DNA of 64,000 nucleotides, taken from positions 62,001-126,000 of the forward strand of contig CAZBIC010000009.1 of the NCBI GenBank assembly GCA_964491875.1, in the 5' to 3' direction. Below the pieces are notes generated by a model. That model was given only the letters and a program-made list of their open reading frames with translations. It had not been told where the DNA came from and made no database searches. The position numbers and the translations under genes are program-made. The stretch comes from JADJPG01 sp964491875 (lineage in GTDB: Bacteria > Verrucomicrobiota > Verrucomicrobiia > Limisphaerales > JADJPG01). This document shows positions 42,281 through 50,400 of this stretch, piece by piece (the first letter of the stretch is position 1; every line of letters begins with the position of its first letter).

Positions 42281-43003
42281 CTACTTCAGCGCGGCGTAGA
42301 CGCGATGGACGTCGTCGTGGTCATCGAGCAGCGTGAGGAAGTCCGAGACTTCCTTGCGCGCGGCTTCGGGGACGTCGGTGAAGTTTTTCGCCACGTAACG
42401 AATCTCGGAGGCGATGATGTTCCAGCCGGCGGCTTTGAGATTCTTGGAAACGCTGTCCAAGTCCTTGATTTCGGTGAGGAAGCGCGCGCCTTTCTGGCCG
42501 GCGGGCGTTTCGTCGGCTTCAAGCGCCTCGACTTCCTGCGCACCGGCTTCAATCGCGTCGCCTTCCGCATCGCGATTCGCGTCGGTGTGGGTGGCTTCGA
42601 CGACGCCGAGGTGATTGAAGAAGAAACCGACGCTGCCGGGCTGGCCGAGGGAACCGGCCTTGAAGAGATTGCGAATTTCCGGCGCGGTGCGATTGCGGTT
42701 GTCAGTGAGGCACTCGACAATGACCGGCACCTTGTGCGGCGCGAAACCTTCGTAGACGACCGTTTCGAAGTTCACGACTTCGTCGGTGAGACCAGCGCCC
42801 TTCTTGATCGCGCGTTCAATGGTGTCGCGATAGACGGAGGCCTTTTTGGCCTTCTCAACCGCGGCCGCGAGACGGGCGTTGAGTTCAGGGTCAGCCCCGC
42901 CGAGCTTGGCCGCGACGGTGATTTCGCGGACCAGCTTTACAACCATCTGACCTTTTTTCTGCGCGTTAGCTTCGCGCCCGGCTTGTTTCCATTGTGCGCC
43001 CAT
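42281..43003 (-). CDS. YebC/PmpR-family protein
   Basis: A 240-residue protein. ATG 43003 starts at the conserved N terminus MGAQWKQAGREANAQKKGQ; the frame upstream to 43096 is not homologous. Further motifs are YRDTIERAIKKGAG, YEGFAPHKVPVIVECLTDN-type sequence, and GSLGQPGSVGFFF. The family was first described as DNA-binding regulators; recent work links members to ribosome rescue at proline stretches. It is cytoplasmic and probably co-transcribed with the Gre-like gene. Confidence 0.92.
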   Translation of the reverse strand: MGAQWKQAGREANAQKKGQMVVKLVREITVAAKLGGADPELNARLAAAVEKAKKASVYRDTIERAIKKGAGLTDEVVNFETVVYEGFAPHKVPVIVECLTDNRNRTAPEIRNLFKAGSLGQPGSVGFFFNHLGVVEATHTDANRDAEGDAIEAGAQEVEALEADETPAGQKGARFLTEIKDLDSVSKNLKAAGWNIIASEIRYVAKNFTDVPEAARKEVSDFLTLLDDHDDVHRVYAALK

Positions 43004-43198
43004 GAGTGGGGAGGTTTTAGCCAGAAGCCGGCTGCGGAACAAGCTTTTAGCCGCCTGAGGAAGAGAGGAGCCGAGTGAGAGAGAAAAAGTTAACAAGCAA
43101 GACAGCTTTCACGCTGTTCTCGTAGTTGATAATCGTACAACGGCCAATTAGTTTGCCGCGCAATATGTGCTGGATAGTCTCCTCGAATCTCATTCCGC

Positions 43199-43645
43199 AT
43201 GCCTGAACAACACCAATATCAACATGGCACCCCCAACTTCGAGGAATCGGGTGCTCTTTGGAAGGACTCGATTCATGATAGCAATGCGATTGAAGACGAG
43301 GAATTTGATCTTGCCTATCGTTCGCTTGAGAGCTGTTTGGCTCAGATTGGAAAAGTTGGCTTTCAGCGCGACTGTGACTTTTATGTGCTTGGTGACTCTT
43401 ACGGTGACAGAACACAAGACATACAATTGTTGAATCCCGCTTCGCTGACCCGTGAATTTCTGCAACACGTTCAACAATGGATTCAAACCAATCATCCGAA
43501 ATGGCGCGTCGTGGTTCCGGTATGCGTATTGGGTCCGAAGTATGCGGTCGTAATCTACAAAGATGTCATTCGGCTCCCGAGTGAATTTGAACCTGATTTA
43601 GAACGGGGGCTTTCTTTAATCCGGGCGGGTCTTTCCAAAAAGTGA
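43199..43645 (+). CDS. Hypothetical protein
   Basis: A 148-residue soluble protein. Its base composition and codons are noticeably less GC-rich than its neighbours (for example CAACACCAATATCAACATGG near the start), which may mean recent arrival. It is acidic at the N terminus (IEDEEFDLAYRSLESCLAQI) and then has a beta-rich part (FQRDCDFYVLGDSYGDRTQD; KWRVVVPVCVLGPKYAVVIY). No catalytic motif, signal peptide or membrane segment was seen. I do not recognise the family. It is divergent from the YebC gene. Confidence 0.65.
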   Translation: MPEQHQYQHGTPNFEESGALWKDSIHDSNAIEDEEFDLAYRSLESCLAQIGKVGFQRDCDFYVLGDSYGDRTQDIQLLNPASLTREFLQHVQQWIQTNHPKWRVVVPVCVLGPKYAVVIYKDVIRLPSEFEPDLERGLSLIRAGLSKK

Positions 43646-43740
43646 ATTTGGTCGGTAACTTCGAGATGTTGGCCAGCGATTGTGTGTAACGTGCCGATTA
43701 TGTCTGGCCAGCCTGCGTGTGCTACTCGTAAGCTGATCGC

Positions 43741-44688
43741 ATGGTTTCTTTGCCCAAGCCGCAAATCATCTTCACGCACGAGAGCGACCTCGATGGGTTG
43801 GTCGCCGGCGTTCTGTTGCAACGTCTCGCGAAGAAACTTTTCGACGTGGATGTCCGGCTGGAGGCTCATCATTACCACACTTGGCGTCAGCGCGATCTCC
43901 GCGAAGCCTCGGCGTGGGTGACGGACTTGAGCTTCGAGGCGCGATTGGATCGGTCGAACTGGATCGTGATCGATCATCACTCCACGGCTGTCCAGCCGAA
44001 GAATGCGCAACTGGTGCATGACTTGAAGAAGTCCGCCGGGCTCCTTTGCTATGAACTGTGTCGCGACCACGAAATGGCGTCGCCGGAGCTCGACCGGCTG
44101 GTTCACTTGAACAACGTCTCGGATTTATTTCTGGAGAACGATCCGGATTTCCTCGTCGCCAACGACTACGCGAATCTCGTGAAGTCCTACGGCTTCTGGA
44201 ACCTGCATTCGCTGGTCGGTGGACGAATTGAATCGTTGCTCGGCCATCCGTTGCTCGAAGTGATGACCTTGCGGCGGAAGATCGAGGATCCGCTGGGCTT
44301 CGAGTGGAGCCGGAAAAATGTCGAAGCGATCACGCCGACGGTTGGCTACGTCGAGACCGTGGTGGGGAACAACAATCTTATCGTCCATCAACTGCTGGAG
44401 AAACAGATCACGCCCTACAACGTGCTGGTGACGTTGTTCCGCCGGCCGAATGGCGCGGTCATCGCGAGCTTCCGGAGCCGTAATGGCGACGCGTTGAAGG
44501 TCGCTGAGAAGTTTCAAGGTGGAGGCCACGCGAACGCGTCGGGGGCGTCCCTTCCGAAGAGCGTCCGGAACATTCCCGAAGCAATTCAGTTCTTGCGGCA
44601 GGTTTTGAATCCCACCCCGCGCAAGGACGCGCCGTTGAACAATCTGGAAAGCCTGTTCGCCGACATCGAATCGAACAAGCGCGGCTGA
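43741..44688 (+). CDS. DHH/DHHA1-family phosphoesterase
   Basis: A 315-residue protein with the DHH motifs: HESDLDGLVAG (residues 13-23, motif I), TDLSFE (motif II), WIVIDHHST (motif III) and the C-terminal DHHA1 motif FQGGGHANASGA. These bind two Mn ions, and family members degrade nanoRNA, pAp or cyclic dinucleotide products. No membrane or CBS domain is attached. Position just before rph fits an RNA-processing role; c-di-AMP linear product cleavage is also possible because the window encodes a c-di-AMP cyclase. Confidence 0.88.
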   Translation: MVSLPKPQIIFTHESDLDGLVAGVLLQRLAKKLFDVDVRLEAHHYHTWRQRDLREASAWVTDLSFEARLDRSNWIVIDHHSTAVQPKNAQLVHDLKKSAGLLCYELCRDHEMASPELDRLVHLNNVSDLFLENDPDFLVANDYANLVKSYGFWNLHSLVGGRIESLLGHPLLEVMTLRRKIEDPLGFEWSRKNVEAITPTVGYVETVVGNNNLIVHQLLEKQITPYNVLVTLFRRPNGAVIASFRSRNGDALKVAEKFQGGGHANASGASLPKSVRNIPEAIQFLRQVLNPTPRKDAPLNNLESLFADIESNKRG

Positions 44689-44771
44689 GGCTCGGCGCAG
44701 TTGTTGAAAGCCTGCCGCTGCGCTTTGCCTTTGATGTTTGCCGGTGGCCCTCCTACGATGATTTTCACAAT

Positions 44772-45527
44772 ATGACCGCTGACTCTACCTCTGTGCCCTC
44801 CGCCGGACCTCGTGCCGACGGACGGTTGAATGACCAACTTCGCCCTGTCCGTTTCCAGAATCACATCGCTCCGAATGCGACGGGTTCGACGCTGATTGAA
44901 TGGGGTCAGACGCGGGTGATTTGTGGCGTCACCGTCGAGGAAAGTGTCCCGCGCTGGATGAAGGAGCAAGGCGTGGTGGGCGGATGGATCACGGCGGAGT
45001 ATTCGATGCTGCCATACTCCACGCAGCAACGGAAACAGCGCGACATTTCGAAGGGCAAGATCGACGGGCGTTCCCAGGAGATTCAGCGATTGATCGGGCG
45101 TTCTCTTCGCGCGGGCATTGATTTGGAGAAGCTCGGGCCGCGAACGATTTGGATCGATTGCGATGTGCTTCAGGCAGACGGCGGAACGCGCACGGCGGCA
45201 ATTACCGGCGCGTTCGTCGCGCTGGGCTTGGCGATCAAGAAACTGATCGCCGATGGAAAGCTGACGGCGAGCCCGCTGTTGCACCCGGTGGCCGCAGCGA
45301 GCGTTGGGATCGTGGGCGGACAGGCGATGCTCGATCTGTGCTACACGGAGGACGTCGCCGCCGCGGTCGACATGAATCTGGTGATGAACGCTGCGGGCCA
45401 GTTCATCGAGCTACAGGGGAGCGGCGAAGAGTCGACCTTCAGCGAAGCGGAACTGGCCGCGATGCTGGCGCTGGGCAAGTGCGGTATTCAGAAACTTCTG
45501 GCGCTGCAACAGGCGGCGTTGAGTTGA
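44772..45527 (+). CDS. rph: Ribonuclease PH
   Basis: A 251-residue phosphorolytic exoribonuclease that trims the 3' ends of tRNA precursors. Conserved segments are all present: RADGRLNDQLRPVRF, GWITAEYSMLP, the phosphate-binding region RSQEIQRLIGRSLRAGIDL, and WIDCDVLQADGGTRTAAITG with VDMNLVMN. A short N-terminal extension of about 15 residues precedes the fold. The following gene starts 1 base after its stop, so the two are coupled. Confidence 0.95.
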   Translation: MTADSTSVPSAGPRADGRLNDQLRPVRFQNHIAPNATGSTLIEWGQTRVICGVTVEESVPRWMKEQGVVGGWITAEYSMLPYSTQQRKQRDISKGKIDGRSQEIQRLIGRSLRAGIDLEKLGPRTIWIDCDVLQADGGTRTAAITGAFVALGLAIKKLIADGKLTASPLLHPVAAASVGIVGGQAMLDLCYTEDVAAAVDMNLVMNAAGQFIELQGSGEESTFSEAELAAMLALGKCGIQKLLALQQAALS

Positions 45528-45528
45528 T

Positions 45529-46149
45529 ATGGTTTTCCCCACGAGGTTGTTTTTGGTTCGGCACGGCGAGGTCGAGGAGAAGTATCATCGAATCTTCGGC
45601 GGACGCATCGACATGAATTTGTCGGCGCTTGGACATCAGCAGGCGAAGGCGACGGCTGATTTTCTGCGTCGCCGGCCCGTCGATGTGATTTACGCCAGTC
45701 CGATGAAGCGCGCGCAACAGACGCTGGCGCCCCTGGCGAGTCATTGTCCGCGTCCGGCTGTCGATATCGCCGGGTTTCGGGAGGTCGACTTCGGCGTGTG
45801 GACGGGACTCAGCTGGGAAGAGGTTCACGCAAAGCACCAGGTGAGCGCGTTCGACTGGCTGGACCGGATTGAACGCGGTGCGATTGTCGAGGCGGAGACG
45901 GGCGCGACGTTTCGGGCGCGCGTGGAACCGCCGCTGCGCCGTATTGTCGAGGAGCACGCGGGGCAGAGCGTGGCGATTGTATGTCATGGTGGTGTGATTC
46001 GTATGATGCTTTCCATCCTGCTCGACTTGCCGCTGCCGAAGATGGCTTCGTTCGAAATTGATTATGCGAGTGTCACGCAGGTGGAGCGTCACGCGCACAA
46101 GACAGAGGTGACTCTGCTGAACTTCGCCCCTTGGCGCGACCTCGCATGA
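45529..46149 (+). CDS. Histidine phosphatase family protein
   Basis: A 206-residue enzyme with the catalytic RHG motif in LFLVRHGEVEEKYHRIFGG, where His is transiently phosphorylated. The second arginine is in ASPMKRAQQTLAPL, the acid in FREVDFGVWTGLSWEEV, and the second His in VAIVCHGGVIRMML. The pattern resembles alpha-ribazole phosphatase/PhoE-like members; the substrate is uncertain. It lies between rph and prmA with near-zero spacing on both sides. Confidence 0.88.
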   Translation: MVFPTRLFLVRHGEVEEKYHRIFGGRIDMNLSALGHQQAKATADFLRRRPVDVIYASPMKRAQQTLAPLASHCPRPAVDIAGFREVDFGVWTGLSWEEVHAKHQVSAFDWLDRIERGAIVEAETGATFRARVEPPLRRIVEEHAGQSVAIVCHGGVIRMMLSILLDLPLPKMASFEIDYASVTQVERHAHKTEVTLLNFAPWRDLA

Positions 46150-47063
46150 AGAAGACGAACAAGTCTGCGTTGTTGAAATTGTCGATCCCAAGCTCGCTCG
46201 AAGCGGAGGAGGCGGTCTCGGAAGTGTTGCTGGAACTGTTTGGTCAGCCGGGATCGAGCTACCACGACATCGAGTTGGGAACGGTCACAGCTTCCATTTA
46301 TCTGGAGCGAACGGCGGACTGGAATGTGACCACCAAGTCCCAACTGGAAGCGGGTCTGGCGCGAATTCGCAGCAGTGGACTGGTGCTCGGCAAGGGCGCG
46401 GTCACGGCGGAAAAGGTGCGGCGGGAGGATTGGGTGGAATCGTGGAAGCGACATTTCAAACCGATCTCAATTGGCAACGCCTTGCTGGTGAAACCAAGCT
46501 GGGTGAAACTCAAACCCAAGCCGGGACAGGCAGTCGTAGTGTTGGATCCGGGCTTGAGCTTCGGAACCGGGCAGCATCCCACGACGCGTTTCTGTCTCCA
46601 GCAAGTGGTCGCCGCGGCGAAGTCGGACGCTTGCGGATCGTTTCTCGATATCGGGACAGGTTCGGGAATTCTTCCGATTGCCGCGGCGAAGCTGGGCGTT
46701 CGACAGATTGACGCATTTGATTTTGATCCGGACTGCGTGCGGATTTCGAAAGGCAACGCGGTGCGGAACCGCGTGGGCCATCGAATGAAGATCTTCCGCG
46801 GTGACCTGACAAAGCTCCCGCGCCAGTCGCGGCGGCGTTACGACCTGGTTTGCGCGAATTTGATCTACGATTTGCTGCTGGCGGAACGGGAGCGAATTCT
46901 CAATCGGCTGGCCCCGGATGGAGTGTTGGTGCTGGCGGGCATTCTCCGGACGCAGTTTGCGGAAGTGCGCGTGGCGTATGAGAAGGCGGGGATGAAGCTG
47001 ATCGCCGGCCGGCAGGAGAACGAATGGGAATCCGGCGCATTCACGCGACGTTCCGCCGGGTGA
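46146..47063 (+). CDS. prmA: Ribosomal protein L11 methyltransferase
   Basis: A 305-residue SAM-dependent methyltransferase. ATG 46146 overlaps the upstream stop (ATGA). The N-terminal domain has the substrate-recognition fold with WVESWKRHFKPISIGNALLV; the catalytic domain has DPGLSFGTGQHPTTRFCLQQ, SAM motif FLDIGTGSGILPIAAAKLG and VCANLIYDLL (the NxLxxxL motif of PrmA). It methylates amino groups of ribosomal protein L11. It is the last gene of the DHH-rph-phosphatase-prmA run, before a strong terminator. Confidence 0.9.
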   Translation: MKKTNKSALLKLSIPSSLEAEEAVSEVLLELFGQPGSSYHDIELGTVTASIYLERTADWNVTTKSQLEAGLARIRSSGLVLGKGAVTAEKVRREDWVESWKRHFKPISIGNALLVKPSWVKLKPKPGQAVVVLDPGLSFGTGQHPTTRFCLQQVVAAAKSDACGSFLDIGTGSGILPIAAAKLGVRQIDAFDFDPDCVRISKGNAVRNRVGHRMKIFRGDLTKLPRQSRRRYDLVCANLIYDLLLAERERILNRLAPDGVLVLAGILRTQFAEVRVAYEKAGMKLIAGRQENEWESGAFTRRSAG

Positions 47064-47094
47064 GTTGCGTTGAGGGGTCGATCTTCAGAAAGCG

Positions 47095-47128
47095 AAAGAG
47101 CGGTGGAAGCTACTTCCACCGCTCTTTT
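47095..47128. terminator. Strong rho-independent terminator, probably bidirectional
   Basis: A perfect 15-base stem, AAAGAGCGGTGGAAG (47095-47109) with CTTCCACCGCTCTTT (47113-47127), closes a three-base CTA loop and runs into TTTTG. It lies 31 bases after the prmA stop and 56 bases from the stop of the convergent CheY-like gene, so it can end both transcripts. Confidence 0.9.
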
Positions 47129-47183
47129 GTTCTGAAACATGTCGGACGGAGTTGATGGGCTCCGACCGGGTCGAACGAGCTGC

Positions 47184-47567
47184 TTATGCTGCCTTCTGAC
47201 CTAAATCGATGTAGGCACTAAGTCCGGCCACCAGAGCGTCGCCCGTAAATGGCTTGGAGATGAACCTCAGTGCGCCGAGTTGAGTCGCGCGCTCCACGTT
47301 GTCCTTGCCGGAATCGGCGCTTAGCATCACCACTGGAATGTCCTTGGTGGCAGGATTCGCCTTCAGAGCGGCGAGCGCTTCGATGCCGTCCATGACGGGC
47401 ATGGTGGCGTCGAGGAGAATGAGGTCCGGCTTTTCCTTCTCGGCCTTTTCGATGCCTTCCTGGCCGTTGACGGCGGTGATGACTTCGACGTCGAGAGACT
47501 TGAGGGTTTTGGTGACGACCATGTGGACCATGCGGGAGTCGTCGATGGAGAGGATTTTCTTGGGCAT
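47184..47567 (-). CDS. CheY-like single-domain response regulator
   Basis: A 127-residue receiver without an output domain. The acidic pair is in SIDDSRM, phospho-acceptor Asp53 in ILLDATMPVMDG, Ser/Ala in VVMLSADSG and Lys in FISKPFTG. It should be phosphorylated by a histidine kinase encoded elsewhere and act by protein binding. It follows two CheX-like phosphatase genes, six bases after the second, so its phosphate is probably removed by one or both of them. Confidence 0.93.
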   Translation of the reverse strand: MPKKILSIDDSRMVHMVVTKTLKSLDVEVITAVNGQEGIEKAEKEKPDLILLDATMPVMDGIEALAALKANPATKDIPVVMLSADSGKDNVERATQLGALRFISKPFTGDALVAGLSAYIDLGQKAA

Positions 47568-47573
47568 AATGAC

Positions 47574-48053
47574 TTATGGTTCCAGCTTGGCGAAGACCCG
47601 CACGCGCAGTTCTTCATTTAATTCAGGGATACGGAAAATGTTGTCGGCGGAAATGGGAGCGTCTTTGGATTCCACCACAATGTTGTCGCCTTGCATGATC
47701 AACGGTGGGGCCAGCAGTCCATTGTAGCCCAGCTCGGCGGTGCGGCGTTTCATGTCGCCGCTGACCATGTTTGTGATTTCGCCAATGAGATCGGTGACTT
47801 CCGGTTCGGACCAGCTTTTCGGTTTGGCGCCGATGAGGCGTTCGGTGAGCTTGCAGGCGAGCGACTCGTTGTAAGTCATGTAGAGTGCGCCCGTAATCTT
47901 TCCGGCGAAGCTGACGCTGCCGACCATCCCGACGAGGCCGCCCTGAGGTATGGCGGCGCCCTCGCTATGGCTCACTGGCTCGACCTTCAGGTTGAGCATC
48001 GTGTCGTAGACCGCTACGACCGCCTTTTGAGTGAAATCACAAACGAAGTGCAT
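47574..48053 (-). CDS. CheX-like phosphatase protein 2
   Basis: A 159-residue protein. ATG 48053 is preferred because AAGGAG lies just upstream; the frame extends to a TTG at 48077. The fold is CheX/CheC: GLVGMVGSVSFAGKITGALYM, then the active helix DLIGEITNMVSGDMKRR, where the Glu and Asn of the ExxN motif are kept, and a Pro about 24 residues later (APPLIM). Single-site members of this type dephosphorylate CheY~P. It sits between CheX-like protein 1 and the CheY-like receiver in one operon. Confidence 0.82.
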   Translation of the reverse strand: MHFVCDFTQKAVVAVYDTMLNLKVEPVSHSEGAAIPQGGLVGMVGSVSFAGKITGALYMTYNESLACKLTERLIGAKPKSWSEPEVTDLIGEITNMVSGDMKRRTAELGYNGLLAPPLIMQGDNIVVESKDAPISADNIFRIPELNEELRVRVFAKLEP

Positions 48054-48069
48054 GCTCTCCTTTATTTCC

Positions 48070-48570
48070 TTATTCAAATTTGCCGAGCGTTATCACTTTG
48101 AAACTTTCCCCGATTATCGGCAGTGCGAATTCGTGCTGTAGCATGAATTTGACGTCCTTACTCGCCGCCCGGATGAGTTTGCCTCGAATAACATTGGGAA
48201 TGGACATGACAACGGGACAGTCGTGGTCGCAGAGGCGGGACTTGCAGCCGCCCGCCAGCATGTTGGTCAGTTCGCCAACGACGTCGGAAAGTTCGCGGGA
48301 TCCGTGAGGATAATCATGACCAAGAATTGTCCGGGCCATGGCCATCGTCAGGGATTCGGGGCAGGAGAGGAAGATGCTTCCGGTCATCGCACCGCCGAAG
48401 CCAATGCAGCCGTTGACTTCGTTGAGCTCGAATGGGTGAGGTTCGAAATCGCGGCTGTGACCTCCCGGCACGGGCGTCCAGTTAAGCATCGTCGCAAACA
48501 GATCCTTGATCGATTCGAGGACGAAAGTATCGAGTTGTTCTATTCTGGATTGCTGCGCAATTGTTGCCAT
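48070..48570 (-). CDS. CheX-like phosphatase protein 1
   Basis: A 166-residue protein from ATG 48570 (MATIAQQSRIEQLDTFV). It has the same layout as its neighbour: GCIGFGGAMTGSIFLSC, the helix DVVGELTNMLAGGCKSRL with Glu and Asn of the ExxN motif, and Pro in VMSIPNVI. It differs by having several Cys residues, including CKSRLCDHDC directly after the active helix and one each in NGCIG and LSCPES. A metal or redox role for these is possible but unproved. The two CheX-like proteins are only distantly alike, so this is an old duplication or two lineages. Confidence 0.82.
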   Translation of the reverse strand: MATIAQQSRIEQLDTFVLESIKDLFATMLNWTPVPGGHSRDFEPHPFELNEVNGCIGFGGAMTGSIFLSCPESLTMAMARTILGHDYPHGSRELSDVVGELTNMLAGGCKSRLCDHDCPVVMSIPNVIRGKLIRAASKDVKFMLQHEFALPIIGESFKVITLGKFE

Positions 48571-48699
48571 ATGCCTAGCTCGCCAAAGCCTGCCCATTCT
48601 ATCGGCGGCCACTTGAAAGAGATTAGAGAATATTTCGGCAAAGCATCGAATGTGCGTTTTGGCGCGCGTTGGACCGTTTCGTTCAGAGCGTCCTGACGT

Positions 48700-49557
48700 A
48701 TGAACATCTCCGAACGCGCGGGCTCTTCGAGCAGCAACGAATCATGTTTCGCCGGTTTGTTTCCGGATGTCGACTACCAGTTCCAGATGCGGATGCGGCG
48801 AATGAGGGTGCGCGAGTATTTCAAACGTTCTGAGAACGCAGACGCTGTGCTGGCAGAGCGCGAACGCTGGCTGCGAACGGAACCTCTTCGGTATGCCGCT
48901 TATCTCCCGGAGGCGCGCGAGAGCGTCGAAGAAGCGTTTGGACATCTCCGGGATTTGGATTTGATTCCGCCGCTGGATGGCCAGGGCGATTCAGAATCTC
49001 CAGAACGGATCTTGAGAGAGTTCGGTCACCGATTGGAGCCCGATGTTGTTTTTCTCCGTCCCGATGCCGCTCGCGATTTTCGGATGGTTGCAGCATGCGT
49101 GTGCTTCCCCTCGTCGTGGAATCTGGAGGAGAAGATTGGTCGCCCTCTCGCGGAGATTCACGGGCCGGTCCCGACATTGAATGCGGAGTTGGGCGGATCC
49201 ATTTCACAGTTTCTCCATCGCATGGCGCCCGGGGTGGCGTGGTGCCGGGAAAATTGGGGGCTTAGTGCGAGTCCTGAGCTGAATCATCATCCGTCGCGTG
49301 GCCTTCCGCGATTGGAAAGCACGGTCGAGTTGGCTGGAGTCTGGTTGCGGGTGGAGCATCAGGCTCTGGTTGCATTGCAGAAATCTGGCGGGATTTTGTT
49401 CGCCATCCGGGTGGAGGTATTCCCGTTGGCGAACGTCATTGCGGATCAATCCGCGCGACTTGGAATGCGGCGAGCGTTGGAAACCATGTCGGAGGATGTG
49501 GCCGGGTATAAGGGTTTGACCGCGGCACGAAAGCGAGTCGTCGAGCTGTTGACTTAA
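48700..49557 (+). CDS. DUF3445 protein (heme-dependent oxidative N-demethylase-like)
   Basis: A 285-residue cytoplasmic protein. Family segments visible are FPDVDYQFQMRMRRM at the start, ACVCFPSSWNLEEKIGRPLA (SW followed by K and G), EIHGPVPTLN, and WCRENWGLSASPELNHHP. His and Arg residues of the family's heme site (IHGPVP; VWLRVEHQALVALQKSGGIL) are present. Members of this family that have been studied, such as dimethylamine demethylase subunits, oxidise secondary amines; the substrate here is unknown. It is transcribed away from the CheX operon. Confidence 0.8.
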   Translation: MNISERAGSSSSNESCFAGLFPDVDYQFQMRMRRMRVREYFKRSENADAVLAERERWLRTEPLRYAAYLPEARESVEEAFGHLRDLDLIPPLDGQGDSESPERILREFGHRLEPDVVFLRPDAARDFRMVAACVCFPSSWNLEEKIGRPLAEIHGPVPTLNAELGGSISQFLHRMAPGVAWCRENWGLSASPELNHHPSRGLPRLESTVELAGVWLRVEHQALVALQKSGGILFAIRVEVFPLANVIADQSARLGMRRALETMSEDVAGYKGLTAARKRVVELLT

Positions 49558-49630
49558 GCGCCGCGCGCGCGACTGGGTGTTGACTGTTCCGGCTCTTGCA
49601 AAAATTACCGCCTTCGGCAGTCTCCGAATC

Positions 49631-50365
49631 ATGAAATCCACCTGCATGTTGTCCCTCCTCATCGTTGTCGCTTCAACTGTCCTGCCATTGACTGGGTTCG
49701 CCCATTCCGCGAACGAGGCTGCGCCCCGGACCGATTCCGGTTGGAAAGACAGACAGAAGGTCCTGAATGCCCGGGCTGCCGAGGCTGGTGAGAAGGCTCA
49801 GGTCATCTTCGTTGGCGATTCGATTACTCAAGGATGGGAAGGGGAGGGCAGGGACGTGTGGTCGAAGTACTACGCCCATCGGAATGCGGTGAATCTCGGC
49901 ATTGGTGGCGACCGAACGCAGCACGTTCTTTGGCGCCTGGCGAACGGAAACATCGATGGTCTGAAACCGAAGGCCGCTGTGTTGATGATCGGGACGAACA
50001 ACTCCAACGGCGAAGACAACACGCCGGAGCAAATCGCCGATGGCATCGTGTCCATCGTCAAGAACCTGCGCGAGAAATTGCCGAACACGAAGATTCTTCT
50101 CCTTGCGATCTTCCCGCGCAGCGAGAACTTCTCGGCCCAGCGCGGAAAGCTCGCCATGATCAACCAGGTCATTCGTCGTCAGGCGGACGGCAAGAACGTG
50201 ATTTGGGTGGATTTCGGGCATCAGTATTTGAACGACGACGGCACCATGCCGCGCTCGCTGATGCCGGATTATCTTCATCTGTCGAAGAAGGGTTACGAAA
50301 TTTGGGCGGAGGCGATTGAAGATCAACTCTCGGCCATCGTCGGCGATAAGCGCGTGAATCCTTGA
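49631..50365 (+). CDS. GDSL/SGNH-family secreted esterase
   Basis: A 244-residue protein with a signal peptide (MLSLLIVVASTVLPLTGFAH); ATG 49631 is chosen for that. All SGNH blocks are intact: GDSITQGW (Ser), NLGIGGDRT (Gly), MIGTNNSNG (Asn) and PDYLHLS (Asp and His). It resembles platelet-activating-factor acetylhydrolase-like and carbohydrate-esterase members that remove acetyl groups. The next gene, another secreted hydrolase, begins 35 bases later, suggesting that both act on the same polysaccharide. Confidence 0.9.
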   Translation: MKSTCMLSLLIVVASTVLPLTGFAHSANEAAPRTDSGWKDRQKVLNARAAEAGEKAQVIFVGDSITQGWEGEGRDVWSKYYAHRNAVNLGIGGDRTQHVLWRLANGNIDGLKPKAAVLMIGTNNSNGEDNTPEQIADGIVSIVKNLREKLPNTKILLLAIFPRSENFSAQRGKLAMINQVIRRQADGKNVIWVDFGHQYLNDDGTMPRSLMPDYLHLSKKGYEIWAEAIEDQLSAIVGDKRVNP

Positions 50366-50400
50366 TCGAATCCTCCAGCATCACCCGACTCGAACCTGTC

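Noticed and set aside
49580..49608. A sigma-70-like promoter before the GDSL gene (TTGACT, 17 bases, AATTAC)
   Set aside because: The -35 is good but the -10 matches only about half of the consensus; too weak to list.
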